From AC-69 sp036519575 (lineage in GTDB: Bacteria > Actinomycetota > UBA4738 > HRBIN12), in NCBI GenBank assembly GCA_036519575.1, contig DATDKZ010000104.1, positions 1-41,805 on the forward strand: DNA of 41,805 nucleotides. Reading direction: 5' to 3'. Under the pieces are notes generated by a model. The model had not been told where the DNA came from, did not search any database, and saw only the letters and a list, made by a program, of their open reading frames with translations. Made by a program: the position numbers and the translations under genes. This document shows, piece by piece, positions 1 through 8,106 of the stretch (position 1 is the first letter of the stretch; each line of letters starts with the position of its first letter).

Positions 1-1
1 G

Positions 2-454
2 CCCACTGCGACGTCGCGGTCCCCGACGGGTCGGCCCTCGGCATCTCCTTCACCCGCACTCGAGGATGGAAGGCACTTCGGCTACATCCGGTCGGCACAG
101 CTCACGACCGAGCCGCAGGTCATCGTGTTCGACCTCGCCTACCTGCTGACCGGTGACGAGGCGAACCAGGCCGCAGCGGAGCGGGGGAAGGAGACCCCCG
201 TTCCGAACGACTACTTCATCGTCAACGACAACCCGAGACTCCGAGAGCTACCGGTGTCGCCTCGCTTGCAGATCCTGCTGCTCGACTGGACCGACTGCTG
301 CGACACGATGTTCCCGGCGGACCCGCAGCTCTTCCAGGAGTCCTTCGATCAGCAGAAGTACCCGCCGGGAAACTACAAGGGGACGTTCTCCGGGTACTGG
401 GTGACGGTGAGGGACGGAGTCGTGACGAAGGTCGAGGAGCAATACTTCCCGTGA
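2..454 (+). CDS. Hypothetical secreted protein, 5' end cut by window edge
   Basis: The frame is open to the left edge, so the gene is partial. The conserved-looking part starts near position 65 (HFGYIRSA, then VIVFDLAYLLTGDEANQAA, then PNDYFIVNDNPRLRELPV) and ends with a YWVTVRDGVVTKVEEQY element. I recall similar unnamed secreted or lipoproteins in actinobacterial genomes but know no function. The first 20 codons in this frame are Pro/Ser-rich with low GC at third positions, whereas frame 1 over positions 1-60 has the strong third-position GC bias of real genes here. A frameshift or sequencing indel near 60-70 is therefore possible. The stop overlaps the GTG of the next gene by 4 nt (GTGA), so the two are probably translationally coupled. 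Confidence 0.6.
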   Translation, partial: PTATSRSPTGRPSASPSPALEDGRHFGYIRSAQLTTEPQVIVFDLAYLLTGDEANQAAAERGKETPVPNDYFIVNDNPRLRELPVSPRLQILLLDWTDCCDTMFPADPQLFQESFDQQKYPPGNYKGTFSGYWVTVRDGVVTKVEEQYFP

Positions 455-1251
455 GTGCGGGAACGGTTCGCGGCCTCGTGGCCGCGTGCATCATGGGGAC
501 GATCGCCCTGCTGACCGCGTGCGGTGCGGCCGCGGCGGACAGGTCGAACGGCCGCCCCGTCGGATCGCCCAGCGAGAGCGCCCCACAGGAGACGATGCCC
601 TCGCACCCATCCCCATCCCCATCCCCATCCCCGTCCGCGACCTCCACCCCACTCCCGGCCCGGTTCAGGGGTGCTGTGTCGGCGCTCCCCGCGGACCTCG
701 AGGCCAAGATGCGGGGCACCACCTGGCACCCAGGATGTCCCGTGGCCATCGGCCGGCTCCGCCTGCTGACCCTACGGTACTGGGGGTTCGACCGTCGAGT
801 GTACGAGGGCCGCATGGTGGTGAACGCGTCGGTGGCGGGCGGGGTGGTCTCCGCCTTCCGGCAGCTGTTCGACGCGCGGTTCCCGATCGACCAGATGCAC
901 CTGGCCGTGAAATACCGGCCAAACCACTTCGACCCCAACGACGACCGCGATTACACGGCCGGGTTCAACTGCCGACCGGTGGTCACGGCTCGAGGCGCGG
1001 GCACCACCTGGTCGCAACACGCGTACGGCCTGGCCATCGACATCAACCCCATCGAGAACCCGTACGTCACCGCCGACGGGTACGTGCGGAACAACAACGC
1101 CCGGCCGTTCCGGGATCGCTCCTTGCACGAGCCGGGCATGATCCACCCGGGGGATACTGTGGTCCACGCGTTCGCATCCATCGGCTGGCAGTGGGGTGGG
1201 TACTGGTCCGGCGACAAGGACTACATGCACTTCAGCCAATCGGGAACGTAG
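451..1251 (+). CDS. Lipoprotein M15-family D-Ala-D-Ala carboxypeptidase-like peptidase
   Basis: The 266-residue product has a lipoprotein signal (hydrophobic stretch ending LLTAC, Cys about residue 24), so it is probably anchored to the outer face of the membrane. A Pro-Ser repeat linker follows (about residues 52-62). The C-terminal half is an M15 (VanY/M15C-like) zinc peptidase domain: SQHAYGLAID supplies zinc ligands His190 and Asp197, and MHFS supplies His260. Family members cut D-Ala-D-Ala or related bonds in peptidoglycan. The substrate here is inferred. The GTG start overlaps the preceding stop (GTGA), which fixes it. No recognisable partner gene follows. Confidence 0.85.
   Translation: MSAGTVRGLVAACIMGTIALLTACGAAAADRSNGRPVGSPSESAPQETMPSHPSPSPSPSPSATSTPLPARFRGAVSALPADLEAKMRGTTWHPGCPVAIGRLRLLTLRYWGFDRRVYEGRMVVNASVAGGVVSAFRQLFDARFPIDQMHLAVKYRPNHFDPNDDRDYTAGFNCRPVVTARGAGTTWSQHAYGLAIDINPIENPYVTADGYVRNNNARPFRDRSLHEPGMIHPGDTVVHAFASIGWQWGGYWSGDKDYMHFSQSGT
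606..634 (+). repeat. Hexamer tandem repeat (CCCCAT) coding a Pro-Ser linker
   Basis: Between four and five copies of CCCCAT/CCCCGT code for the Pro-Ser repeat between the lipoprotein anchor and the peptidase domain. Such tracts can change length by slippage without breaking the frame. Confidence 0.8.
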
Positions 1252-1351
1252 CAGGTCAGAGGCCGTATTTCCATCCGGAATGGGCACACTGTGTGCCCAG
1301 TCTGCCCGGCAAAGGGACGACCGTCAGGAGGAGGAACGTGGGGAGGACGAG

Positions 1352-1496
1352 GAAGACCACATGGCCCCAGGGCGGGAGTATCTAGGCTGGTGCCATGGTT
1401 AGGTTGGTGAGGGAGGGCGTCACGTGGCGCATCGGGACAGACGCCGAGGTCGCGTGGATCACCAACAGCACGTCCACGGGCCTGACCATCACCGCG
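1352..1496 (+). repeat. Duplicated segment, copy A (promoter plus first 34 codons)
   Basis: This segment matches 5005-5148. The coding part differs at only 3 of 102 bases, two of which change the protein (Val5/Ala5 and Thr23/Ala23). The upstream 43 bp are also similar, with a few substitutions and an indel. Both copies keep TAGGCT six bases before the ATG. No transposase or terminal repeat is visible, so the mechanism of duplication is unknown. Confidence 0.9.
1383..1388 (+). promoter_or_regulatory. Candidate -10 (TAGGCT) of the truncated copy
   Basis: TAGGCT lies 6 nt before ATG 1395 with no Shine-Dalgarno, the same as at 5035-5040 before the intact gene. A transcript from it would be leaderless. 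No convincing -35 was found. Confidence 0.4.
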
Positions 1497-1553
1497 GCAG
1501 GGCTGGGGGTATCCAGGGCACATCCATCGTTGGTCCTCCCTCCGGCGGCCTGA
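1395..1553 (+). pseudogene. Truncated copy of the gene at 5047-5613
   Basis: The first 34 codons match those of the 188-residue protein at 5047. The frame then runs into unrelated sequence and stops at codon 53 (TGA 1551-1553). The loss point is sharp, just after the TITA residues, so the tail was deleted or replaced rather than decayed. A 52-residue peptide could still be made because the promoter is duplicated too. I consider it most likely a non-functional fragment. Confidence 0.7.
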
Positions 1554-1839
1554 CTGACAGGCTGCGACCCGCTGGGGTGAGGGATTAGGGGCGTTGCCCC
1601 AACGACTGAGGGCCTTATGGGCACTGCATGCCGCGGGAATAGGAGCTACACCGCAGGCTCGCCGTGCGGCGCGGGCTCGATGGTCGCCAGCGAGCCCGAG
1701 CCCAAGCGTGGTCGCAAGGCGTTTCGGCATAGGTCCTGTCAGCGCAGGGCCTACCAGCCCGAGGAAGGAGGTGGCATTCGGCGCAAGGTTTGGGGAGAGG
1801 CAAAGCGTGCCGCACTGTAGAGGTGGAAAGGAGAGGACG
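1554..1839 (+). other. Gene-free stretch between the gene fragment and a membrane-protein gene
   Basis: No convincing gene is seen in this 286-bp stretch. It contains a small GC hairpin (GGGGC-gtt-GCCCC at 1588-1600, no T-run) and one copy of a 33-bp repeat (1647-1679). A reading frame that runs through into the 1840 gene has atypical composition and is better explained as non-coding. Confidence 0.5.
1647..1679 (+). repeat. 33-bp interspersed repeat, copy 1
   Basis: This copy matches 3880-3912 with two mismatches. The last 24 bp are identical (starting GGCTCGCCGTG) and contain the small palindrome GCCGTGCGGC. The two copies bracket the small membrane protein and multicopper oxidase genes in direct orientation. 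Confidence 0.75.
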
Positions 1840-2073
1840 ATGGCTGCAGGGCAGCTCGAGAGGGACGGTCGGCTGTTGATCGCTGTTCTAGTAGCCCTGA
1901 ACGCCCTGGCCGTTGCCGCCGTGTTCGATCTCGGTGGCGTTCTGAGGATCTTGGCGCTTCTCAGCCTGTTGGCCGTGCTCGTTGCAGCGGCGATGAACGG
2001 AGGAAGTGGAAGCCCCCAACGAAGCTCGTTGAAGGCTTGGCGACGGCTGTTTGTCGCGACGGGGAATCCATAA
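1840..2073 (+). CDS. Small membrane protein upstream of multicopper oxidase
   Basis: This 77-residue protein has two hydrophobic segments (about residues 13-30 and 35-51) joined by a short turn, and a basic C-terminus. The ATG is chosen because a purine-rich ribosome-binding site (GGAAAGGAGAGG) sits just before it. An upstream extension of the frame has no such support. Only 14 nt separate it from the next start, so it is probably co-transcribed with the multicopper oxidase. I do not recognise the family. A role in anchoring or assembly of the oxidase is only a guess from position. Confidence 0.65.
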   Translation: MAAGQLERDGRLLIAVLVALNALAVAAVFDLGGVLRILALLSLLAVLVAAAMNGGSGSPQRSSLKAWRRLFVATGNP

Positions 2074-2087
2074 AGAGGGAGGACGAG

Positions 2088-3791
2088 ATGCGGCCGATCA
2101 CACGCAGACGCTTTCTGCAGTACGGCGCGGGGGCGGGGGCCGCTCTAGCCGTTCCGTGGGCCTCGCGGATCCCTGTGGCGAGTGCCGCCCCGGGCGGCAA
2201 GCTCACGAAGTACGTTCAACCGGTTCCGCTTCCCGGCAGTGGTATCGTCGTCGCAGCCCAGAGTGGAACCAACCGGTACTCCTTCACCCAGACCGAGATC
2301 TCGCGTCATCTGCACCCCCAGCTCCCACCCACACCGCTGTGGGCGTACGACGACGGCTCCGGGCTCGCGGGACAGTCGGGATCGTTCGGGATGGCGGTCG
2401 TGGCTCAGGCCGGTACCCCGCTCGACGTGAGCTTCACCCACAAGCTGCCTGAGATCTACCCGGACCGGATCCCGGTCGATACCAGGCTCACGCCGCTCGG
2501 TAACGAGGTCCGCCTGATGACCCATCTGCACGGGGGATTCGTCGCGGCCGACAGCGACGGCAACCCCGCGGTGACGCCCAATGGGTTCGGTCAAGGTGAG
2601 ACACAGGAGGTCCACTACACCAACCAGCTACCCCAGATGCCGGCGTCGCTGCTCTGGTTCCACGACCATGGCCTCGGCACCACGCGGCTCAACGTCTTCG
2701 CCGGGCTCGCCGCGGCCTACATCCTTCGGGACCAACATGACACCGGCCTCGAACCGAACCTGATCGGGATCCCTGGCGGAGCCTACGAGGTCCCCCTCGT
2801 GATCCAGGATCGCCTCTTCAACTCCGACGGATCGTTCCTGTATCCGACGAGCGGCATCCCTGGCGCGACATGGATCGGCGAGTACTTCGGCGACACCATG
2901 CTCGTGAACGGCAAGGTCTGGCCGTTCCTCGACGTCGAGCCTCGCATGTACCGGTTCAGGATCCTGAACGGATGCAACGCGAGGATCCTGACCCTCGACG
3001 TCGGCCCTGCGGCCCTGTGGCAGATCGGCGCCGAGGGAGGCATGTGGGACGTACCGGTACGGGTGAGCCGCCTCGTGTTGGCTCCGGCCGAGCGGGCAGA
3101 CGTGCTCGTGGACTTCAGCAAGTTCGCCGGTCAGACGCTCGTGTTAAAGAACCACAACCCGAGGGTGCCGGTCGTGTCGCCGGCGTCATCGCTGCCCCAG
3201 GTGATGCAGATCCGCGTGGGGACGACCGTGACCCATGCGGGACCGACCTCCGTTCCCTCGAGCCTGCCCGGTCGGACCGCCGATCTGCCCGATCCCGACA
3301 CGACGCGATTCATCACCTTGAACGAGATCGACATCGACGAGCCGAGCTGGTTCCTGAACCTGAACGGCGTGCATTTCGGAGACGCACCGACGACCGAGGC
3401 TCCGAAGATTGGGGCCGTGGAGGACTGGGTGTTCGTGAACCTCACCGGAGACACCCATCCGATGCACATGCACCTGGTCACCTTCCAGGTGGTCGGACGC
3501 ACCCCGTTCAATGTCGAGGCCTACGAGGAAGCCTTCGAGGTGCCGGGCGCGCCCGGCGTCTCCGGTGGACACGACCCAGCCTCGTTCGCCACCGGTCCGA
3601 TGCTCCCGCCGACGCCCGATGAGCGGGGCTTCAAGGACACGGTCAAGGCGAACCCCGGATACTTCACGACGATCCGTGCGAAGTTCGAGCTTCCGACCAC
3701 AGTGACGGCGCCACAGGACTACGTCTACCACTGTCACATCGTCGAGCACGAGGACAACGACATGATGCGGCCGTTCACCGTTGCGCCCTGA
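2088..3791 (+). CDS. Tat-exported multicopper oxidase (CotA/bilirubin-oxidase-like)
   Basis: The 567-residue product begins with a twin-arginine signal (TRRRFLQ, then an Ala/Gly-rich hydrophobic core to about residue 33), so it is exported folded. All four copper motifs of a three-domain multicopper oxidase are present: HLHG (His146, His148), HDH (His192, His194), HPMHMH (His457-462) and HCHIVEHEDNDMM (His548, Cys549, His550, His554, axial Met559). Trinuclear and type 1 centres both look intact, so it should oxidise a phenolic, pigment or metal substrate with reduction of O2 to water. The substrate cannot be told from sequence. ATG 2088 is chosen over an upstream start because it follows AGAGGGAGGACG and puts the Arg pair near the N-terminus. 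Confidence 0.92.
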   Translation: MRPITRRRFLQYGAGAGAALAVPWASRIPVASAAPGGKLTKYVQPVPLPGSGIVVAAQSGTNRYSFTQTEISRHLHPQLPPTPLWAYDDGSGLAGQSGSFGMAVVAQAGTPLDVSFTHKLPEIYPDRIPVDTRLTPLGNEVRLMTHLHGGFVAADSDGNPAVTPNGFGQGETQEVHYTNQLPQMPASLLWFHDHGLGTTRLNVFAGLAAAYILRDQHDTGLEPNLIGIPGGAYEVPLVIQDRLFNSDGSFLYPTSGIPGATWIGEYFGDTMLVNGKVWPFLDVEPRMYRFRILNGCNARILTLDVGPAALWQIGAEGGMWDVPVRVSRLVLAPAERADVLVDFSKFAGQTLVLKNHNPRVPVVSPASSLPQVMQIRVGTTVTHAGPTSVPSSLPGRTADLPDPDTTRFITLNEIDIDEPSWFLNLNGVHFGDAPTTEAPKIGAVEDWVFVNLTGDTHPMHMHLVTFQVVGRTPFNVEAYEEAFEVPGAPGVSGGHDPASFATGPMLPPTPDERGFKDTVKANPGYFTTIRAKFELPTTVTAPQDYVYHCHIVEHEDNDMMRPFTVAP

Positions 3792-4140
3792 GGTGTCGAG
3801 GGCCGGCCGACCGGAAAGTTGCTCCAGTCACTCAGGGGACGTTCACGTTGCGCGCCACAAGCGGATGGAGTTCCTCGGCTAGACCGCCGGCTCGCCGTGC
3901 GGCGCGGGCTCGCCATGCGCTCAAATGGCCTCGGGCGGATTGACGCTCCCCTATGTGGGGCTGCTCCATCGAAGTCGCACCTGACACGTCTCGCCGAGGG
4001 ACACGAGATGTCAACTTCTGGCACCGGTCGCGCGCCTCGGACCCGTTCGCCGTCCTTGCTGCCGAGTTGCGCGTCAACGCATGGGCGCATATGGTCCAGC
4101 GACTCGGCATCTTCCCGTAGCTGCGAGAGAGAGGTGAAAA
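3792..4140 (+). other. 349-bp intergenic stretch with repeat
   Basis: No gene is supported here; the open frame at 3819-4148 has no coding character. The stretch carries copy 2 of the 33-bp repeat (3880-3912) and a short CCCC/GGGG hairpin near 3955-3967. The ribosome-binding site for the next gene (GAGAGAGGTGA) is at its end. Confidence 0.5.
3880..3912 (+). repeat. 33-bp interspersed repeat, copy 2
   Basis: This is a direct-orientation match to 1647-1679 with two mismatches. The sequence around it does not match the surroundings of copy 1, so the unit itself is what repeats. Its role is unknown: it could be a recombination footprint or a dispersed intergenic element. Confidence 0.75.
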
Positions 4141-4905
4141 ATGGCTGAGACTCGCATCCTCGATGGACGCCACGCGTATCGACCTCAGGCGATCGGACGG
4201 GTCTTCGGCTGGTTCTTCCTCGCCACGTTCTTGACCTCGATCCCCGCGTACTTCATCGGCTACGCCAAGATGCTGGAGACCCCCAGCCTGATCACCGGTA
4301 ACGGCGCTGATCCCTCCACGGGCATCGCGACCGGCGCCACGCTGGAGGTCTTCCTCATCATCGCGAACGTCGCCACCGCTGTGGTGGTGTACCCGGTCCT
4401 CAAACGTGAGAGCGAGATGGGAGCGATCGGCTACGTGTCAGCCCGTCTCGTCGAGGCCATGTTCATCGCCATCGGGATCGTCAGCGCCCTCGCGTTCCTG
4501 CTGATGCGGCAAGAAGCCACGGCGGCCTCTGCTCCCGTTATCGGTAACGTGTTCGTCGCGTCCTACTACCGAGCGTTCCTCGTCGGCCCAGGCTTCTTCG
4601 CGGGTCTCGCGAACGGCGTGGTCCTGGGGTATCTGATGTACCGATCCGAGCTGGTGCCGCGAGGCATGACGTGGCTGGGTCTCATCGGAGGTCCGCTCGT
4701 CATGATCACCGGCATCTTGGTCATGTACAACGCGATCGAGCGAGGCGGCGCGGTTCAAGCCATCGCGACGTTGCCCGAGGCCCTCTGGGAGCTGTCGCTC
4801 AGCATCTACTGCATCGTCAAGGGGTTCAGGCTTTCTTCGCCCATCCTCGCCGAGACGGTGACGAGACTGCCCGAGTCCGACAGCGCGTTGCGGCAGGAGC
4901 CCTAG
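4141..4905 (+). CDS. DUF4386-family integral membrane protein
   Basis: The 254-residue protein starts with a short basic segment (RPQAIGRVFGWFFLATF) and has about six or seven hydrophobic helices. The arrangement, including the SARLVEAMFIAIGIVSALAFLL region, a central YRAFLVGPGF segment and a conserved LGYLMYRSELVPRGMTWLG turn, is that of the DUF4386 family. Its function is unknown. A good ribosome-binding site (AGAGGTGA) precedes the ATG. It stands alone between two intergenic regions. Confidence 0.8.
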   Translation: MAETRILDGRHAYRPQAIGRVFGWFFLATFLTSIPAYFIGYAKMLETPSLITGNGADPSTGIATGATLEVFLIIANVATAVVVYPVLKRESEMGAIGYVSARLVEAMFIAIGIVSALAFLLMRQEATAASAPVIGNVFVASYYRAFLVGPGFFAGLANGVVLGYLMYRSELVPRGMTWLGLIGGPLVMITGILVMYNAIERGGAVQAIATLPEALWELSLSIYCIVKGFRLSSPILAETVTRLPESDSALRQEP

Positions 4906-5004
4906 CCCGGCGAGTGCCCCTCGGTCCGCTCTCTACAGCCGCAGCAGCGCCACCCGCTTCGGCGGCGGACACGTGAGCACGTCTTGAAGATCCGCACGTC
5001 TGGT

Positions 5005-5148
5005 GAAGACCAGATGGCCCCCCGGGCGGGAACCTAGGCTGGTGCCATGGTTAGGTTGGCGAGGGAGGGCGTCACGTGGCGCATCGGGACAGACGCCGAG
5101 GTCGCGTGGATCGCCAACAGCACGTCCACGGGCCTGACCATCACCGCT
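5005..5148 (+). repeat. Duplicated segment, copy B (5' end of intact gene)
   Basis: This is the partner of 1352-1496. It covers the promoter and first 34 codons of the intact gene at 5047-5613. Confidence 0.9.
5035..5040 (+). promoter_or_regulatory. Candidate -10 (TAGGCT), leaderless
   Basis: TAGGCT is six bases before ATG 5047, with no Shine-Dalgarno. It is conserved in the truncated copy. Confidence 0.45.
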
Positions 5149-5613
5149 GCGATCCCGCCGCGCTTCGAGGCCTATGCCACGGTCATGCTGCCCTACGCAG
5201 GTCACGGACAGGACACCCATGACCGAGCCGTCCTTGCACTGCTGAGCGAGCAATCGCCAGGACAGCGGTGGTGGCTGGGGTATCTCGACACCGGCGCCGA
5301 TGACATCGTCTTCCCCGGTGCGCCGATGGTGAACTTGTACTCGGGATGGCATTACGTGCTGGTCGAGGCCGGGCCCGAGCAGGCCGCCACTTGGCGGCAC
5401 AGCGGCCCCTGGTCGTTCTGGAAAGGCGCCTTGTCCAACTTGATGTTCCCCGCCGACCGCTCCTGGCTGGTGTCGACGCTGTGGGATGACGACTGGACCT
5501 GCATCGGCGGACCGGCCGGGCTCGTCGACAGGTTCCTGCGCCACCCTGATCTCCAGGCCAGGCGGGTGACCCTCGGCGAAGGCGCCACACCACCAGGTCA
5601 CCAGGCGCACTGA
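5047..5613 (+). CDS. Conserved hypothetical cytosolic protein
   Basis: I do not recognise this 188-residue protein. It has no signal peptide or membrane segment. It is rich in Trp and aromatic residues (WWLGYLDTG, YSGWHYVLVEAG, PWSFWKG) and ends with a WLVSTLWDDDWTCIGG segment, as in compact globular domains of the suppressor or immunity kind, but that resemblance is only stylistic. The start is supported by conservation of both ATG and upstream TAGGCT in the truncated duplicate at 1395. About 207 bp without a gene follow, with a possible 7-bp inverted repeat (TGTTCCT/AGGAACA, 5622-5666). Confidence 0.65.
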   Translation: MVRLAREGVTWRIGTDAEVAWIANSTSTGLTITAAIPPRFEAYATVMLPYAGHGQDTHDRAVLALLSEQSPGQRWWLGYLDTGADDIVFPGAPMVNLYSGWHYVLVEAGPEQAATWRHSGPWSFWKGALSNLMFPADRSWLVSTLWDDDWTCIGGPAGLVDRFLRHPDLQARRVTLGEGATPPGHQAH

Positions 5614-5820
5614 GGGTGCGTTGTTCCTTAGCCCCTGGTGTGCCATGAAGTAGCTTCTGAGGAACACCATGATTCAGTTCCGGTACCGCCCACCCGAGCG
5701 AGGGGAATCGACGAGCTTCCGCACGTTCAGGACGGGACCGCAGAGCGAAAGAGGCGGCACGATCGCGTGCACCGGGGCCCGGCATTTACTCGGTTGCGGC
5801 TGCGGGTGGTCCGTTGAAGG

Positions 5821-7167
5821 ATGCGAATTGTGGACGTGCCTGAGACCCGTTACACGAAAAGCGGCGACACGCACGTGGCATACCAGGTCGTCGGCAAAGG
5901 AGAGCTCGAGCTGCTCTTCGTCGCCGAGTGGCTGAACCACATCGACGAGCAATGGGAGCAGCCGCGGCTCGCGGGGTTCCTCGAAGGCCTGGCCCGGTTC
6001 GCGCGGGTGATCCTGTTCAACCCCCGGGGCATGGGAGCCTCAGACCCGCTCCCAAGTGGGGAGACGCCTACGGCGGAGCTGTGGATGGAGGACGCGATCG
6101 CGGCCCTTCACGCGGCGGGATCCGAGCGGGCGGCCGTCTTGGGAACGGGTGTCGGCGGAACGGTCGCGCTGCTCGTGGCGGCGACGTATCCGGCACGGGT
6201 CTCCTCGCTCGCCGTGGTCAACACAGCGGCGCGGACCGCTTGGGCGGAGGACTACGGGATCGGCACCCCCGAGGTGTACCTCGCGCGCGCCCGCGAGGGG
6301 ATGGCGGCCCGGTACCCGAACGCGGAAGCCGTCCTCCCGATGTGGGCGCCGGAGCTCGTCGGTGACGAGCGATTCGAGCAGTGGCTCACGCGCTATCAGC
6401 GCATCTCGGCGAGCCCCGGTATGGCTCTGGCCGTGCAGCAGATGATGTTCGACCTCGATGTGCGCGCCATACTGTCCTCGATCCACGTGCCGACCCTCGT
6501 CCTCCATCGAGCCGAAGCGATGCACGTCAGCCCGGCCATGGGCCGATACGTCGCCGAGAACATACCGGGAGCGGTCTACCGGGAGCTCCCAGGCGCAGGC
6601 CAAGCCTATTGGGCCGGTGACCCCCTGGAGATCGTCGCAGAGGTGCAGGAGTTCTTCACGGGCGTGCGCGACTCTGTTCCGATCGATCGCGTCCTCGCGA
6701 CGGTCCTGTTTACGGACATCGTCGGATCGACCGAGCGCGCCGCGGAGATGGGTGACGGCCGTTGGCGGGAGCTACTGGACGAACACCATCGCGTCGTCCG
6801 TCGCGAGCTCGAACGTCACCGCGGCCGCGAGATCCACACTGCGGGCGACGGGTTCCTGATGACGTTCGATGGGCCGGCTCGCGCGATCCGTTGCGCGCTG
6901 TCGATCCACCAAGCTCTCCGAGCCGTCGGGATCGAGATCCGTGCTGGGCTCCATACGGGGGAGGTAGAGCTCAGAGGCGACGACATCGCGGGGATCGCCG
7001 TTCACATTGGCGCGCGCGTCGCGTCGGAGGCCGGCGCGGGTCAGACCTTTGTGTCGCGAACGGTCGTCGACCTCGTCGCGGGCAGCCGGCTCACCTTCGA
7101 GGACGCCGGGGAGCACGTACTGAAAGGCGTCCCCGATCGCTGGCACCTCTACCGGGTGATGGAGTAG
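5821..7167 (+). CDS. Degenerate alpha/beta-hydrolase fused to class III nucleotidyl cyclase
   Basis: Residues about 1-285 form an alpha/beta-hydrolase fold (LLFVAEWLNHIDEQWE, then FNPRGMGASDPLP). Residues about 290-448 form a class III adenylate/guanylate cyclase domain, a common fusion in actinobacteria. The hydrolase nucleophile elbow reads GTGVG, with Gly110 where Ser is expected. The usual catalytic His near PGxDHxPW is Gln261 here, so that domain probably does not hydrolyse anything. The cyclase keeps both metal-binding Asp residues (Asp299 in FTDIVGST, Asp343 in AGDGF) and the DDIAGIAVHIGARV segment. The usual substrate Lys before the second Asp is His, and the Asn of the VNxAAR motif is also His, so activity or specificity is uncertain. 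The start could also be GTG 5830. Confidence 0.85.
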   Translation: MRIVDVPETRYTKSGDTHVAYQVVGKGELELLFVAEWLNHIDEQWEQPRLAGFLEGLARFARVILFNPRGMGASDPLPSGETPTAELWMEDAIAALHAAGSERAAVLGTGVGGTVALLVAATYPARVSSLAVVNTAARTAWAEDYGIGTPEVYLARAREGMAARYPNAEAVLPMWAPELVGDERFEQWLTRYQRISASPGMALAVQQMMFDLDVRAILSSIHVPTLVLHRAEAMHVSPAMGRYVAENIPGAVYRELPGAGQAYWAGDPLEIVAEVQEFFTGVRDSVPIDRVLATVLFTDIVGSTERAAEMGDGRWRELLDEHHRVVRRELERHRGREIHTAGDGFLMTFDGPARAIRCALSIHQALRAVGIEIRAGLHTGEVELRGDDIAGIAVHIGARVASEAGAGQTFVSRTVVDLVAGSRLTFEDAGEHVLKGVPDRWHLYRVME

Positions 7168-7252
7168 GCACCAGTCAGAGAGGCACCTACCCCTGAAAGG
7201 GGCGAGTGAGATCATGCACTTCTCGCTGACCGGGCGATAGGACCGCCTGGGG

Positions 7253-8062
7253 TCAGGGAACCGCCGGCGTTCGAAGACAGCCCTCATCACGCCCGAGCAT
7301 CGTCAGCCCTTCGAGGTCGCCGGGCCCCCAGTCCGTCATCCCCCCGCCGCTGAGGTTCATCAGCTCGCCCCACTCCGACGTGTGGCCCAAGCCGATGACA
7401 TGGCCGAACTCGTGCTGGAGGACCGGCCCATGGTCGTCCGGAAAGTCGAATCCCGATGGGCCGATCTGCTCCGTGTTGATCACGATCCACCCGCTCACGT
7501 ACACGCCCGTGCCGCCGGGCGCGGGCAGGGGCGTCGAGAGGCCCGCGAACTGGAGGCGGCCGGGTCGCGACCACTCGGAGTCGTCACCGGGGACGACGGA
7601 GATCCAGGCGATCAGGACCGGCGCCCATCGCTCGCCGTACCGGTCCGGCTCAAAGGCGTCTCGGTAGCGGGACGGGGGCTCATCGGTCGGCCCGTCGTAG
7701 ATGAGGTTGATACCGGTTGCCGCCTTCACTCGGGACGCGACGACCTTCAGGTCCTCCAGGGCTCCGGGAGGCGCGTTCTGGAAATTGACGACGAAGTGGA
7801 TCGGCGCACATGGGTTCCACCGATAGGGATGGCCGTCCGACGAGGCGATGAATGCGTATTCCTCCGGCCGGTCGTGGCCCACCGCGACCGCCACGGGGGC
7901 AGCCACCATGAGCCCCACCAGGACCAGGGCGAGCAATCGTCCCCCGTGAAGCCACCGGGACCGGACCCGCGCCGGGAGCAAGGGCGGGATGAAGACATCC
8001 GGACGCTGGGGAACCGGGATGTCGGGGCGCGGCGGGGGACGGAGCGCCGGGTGACCGATCAC
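7253..8062 (-). CDS. Secreted metzincin-type zinc metalloprotease
   Basis: The 269-residue protein has a Pro-rich cytosolic start, one membrane or signal segment (about residues 42-62) and a matrixin-like domain. The zinc site is HEFGHVIGLGH (His217, Glu218, His221, His227). A Met-turn follows (Met235 in ELMN), so it is a metzincin. The long N-terminus before the hydrophobic segment suggests a type II anchored enzyme rather than one with a cleaved signal. The start is GTG. It converges with the cyclase gene and shows no operon partner. The substrate is unknown. Confidence 0.82.
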   Translation of the reverse strand: MIGHPALRPPPRPDIPVPQRPDVFIPPLLPARVRSRWLHGGRLLALVLVGLMVAAPVAVAVGHDRPEEYAFIASSDGHPYRWNPCAPIHFVVNFQNAPPGALEDLKVVASRVKAATGINLIYDGPTDEPPSRYRDAFEPDRYGERWAPVLIAWISVVPGDDSEWSRPGRLQFAGLSTPLPAPGGTGVYVSGWIVINTEQIGPSGFDFPDDHGPVLQHEFGHVIGLGHTSEWGELMNLSGGGMTDWGPGDLEGLTMLGRDEGCLRTPAVP

Positions 8063-8106
8063 ACCCTTGTGGTCGGCAACGGCGGGGCTGGGACTTGAGC
8101 CCGTGG

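Noticed and set aside
3819..4148. 109-residue open frame before the DUF4386 gene
   Set aside because: It has Ser/Arg-rich, atypical codon use, overlaps the next start and has no ribosome-binding site.
5669..5935. 88-residue open frame before the cyclase gene
   Set aside because: It runs into the cyclase gene in another frame and has poor coding bias, despite AGGAA near its ATG.
7186..7198. CCCCT-gaa-AGGGG hairpin between the cyclase and metalloprotease genes
   Set aside because: The stem is only 5 bp with a 3-nt loop and no T-run, too weak to call a terminator.
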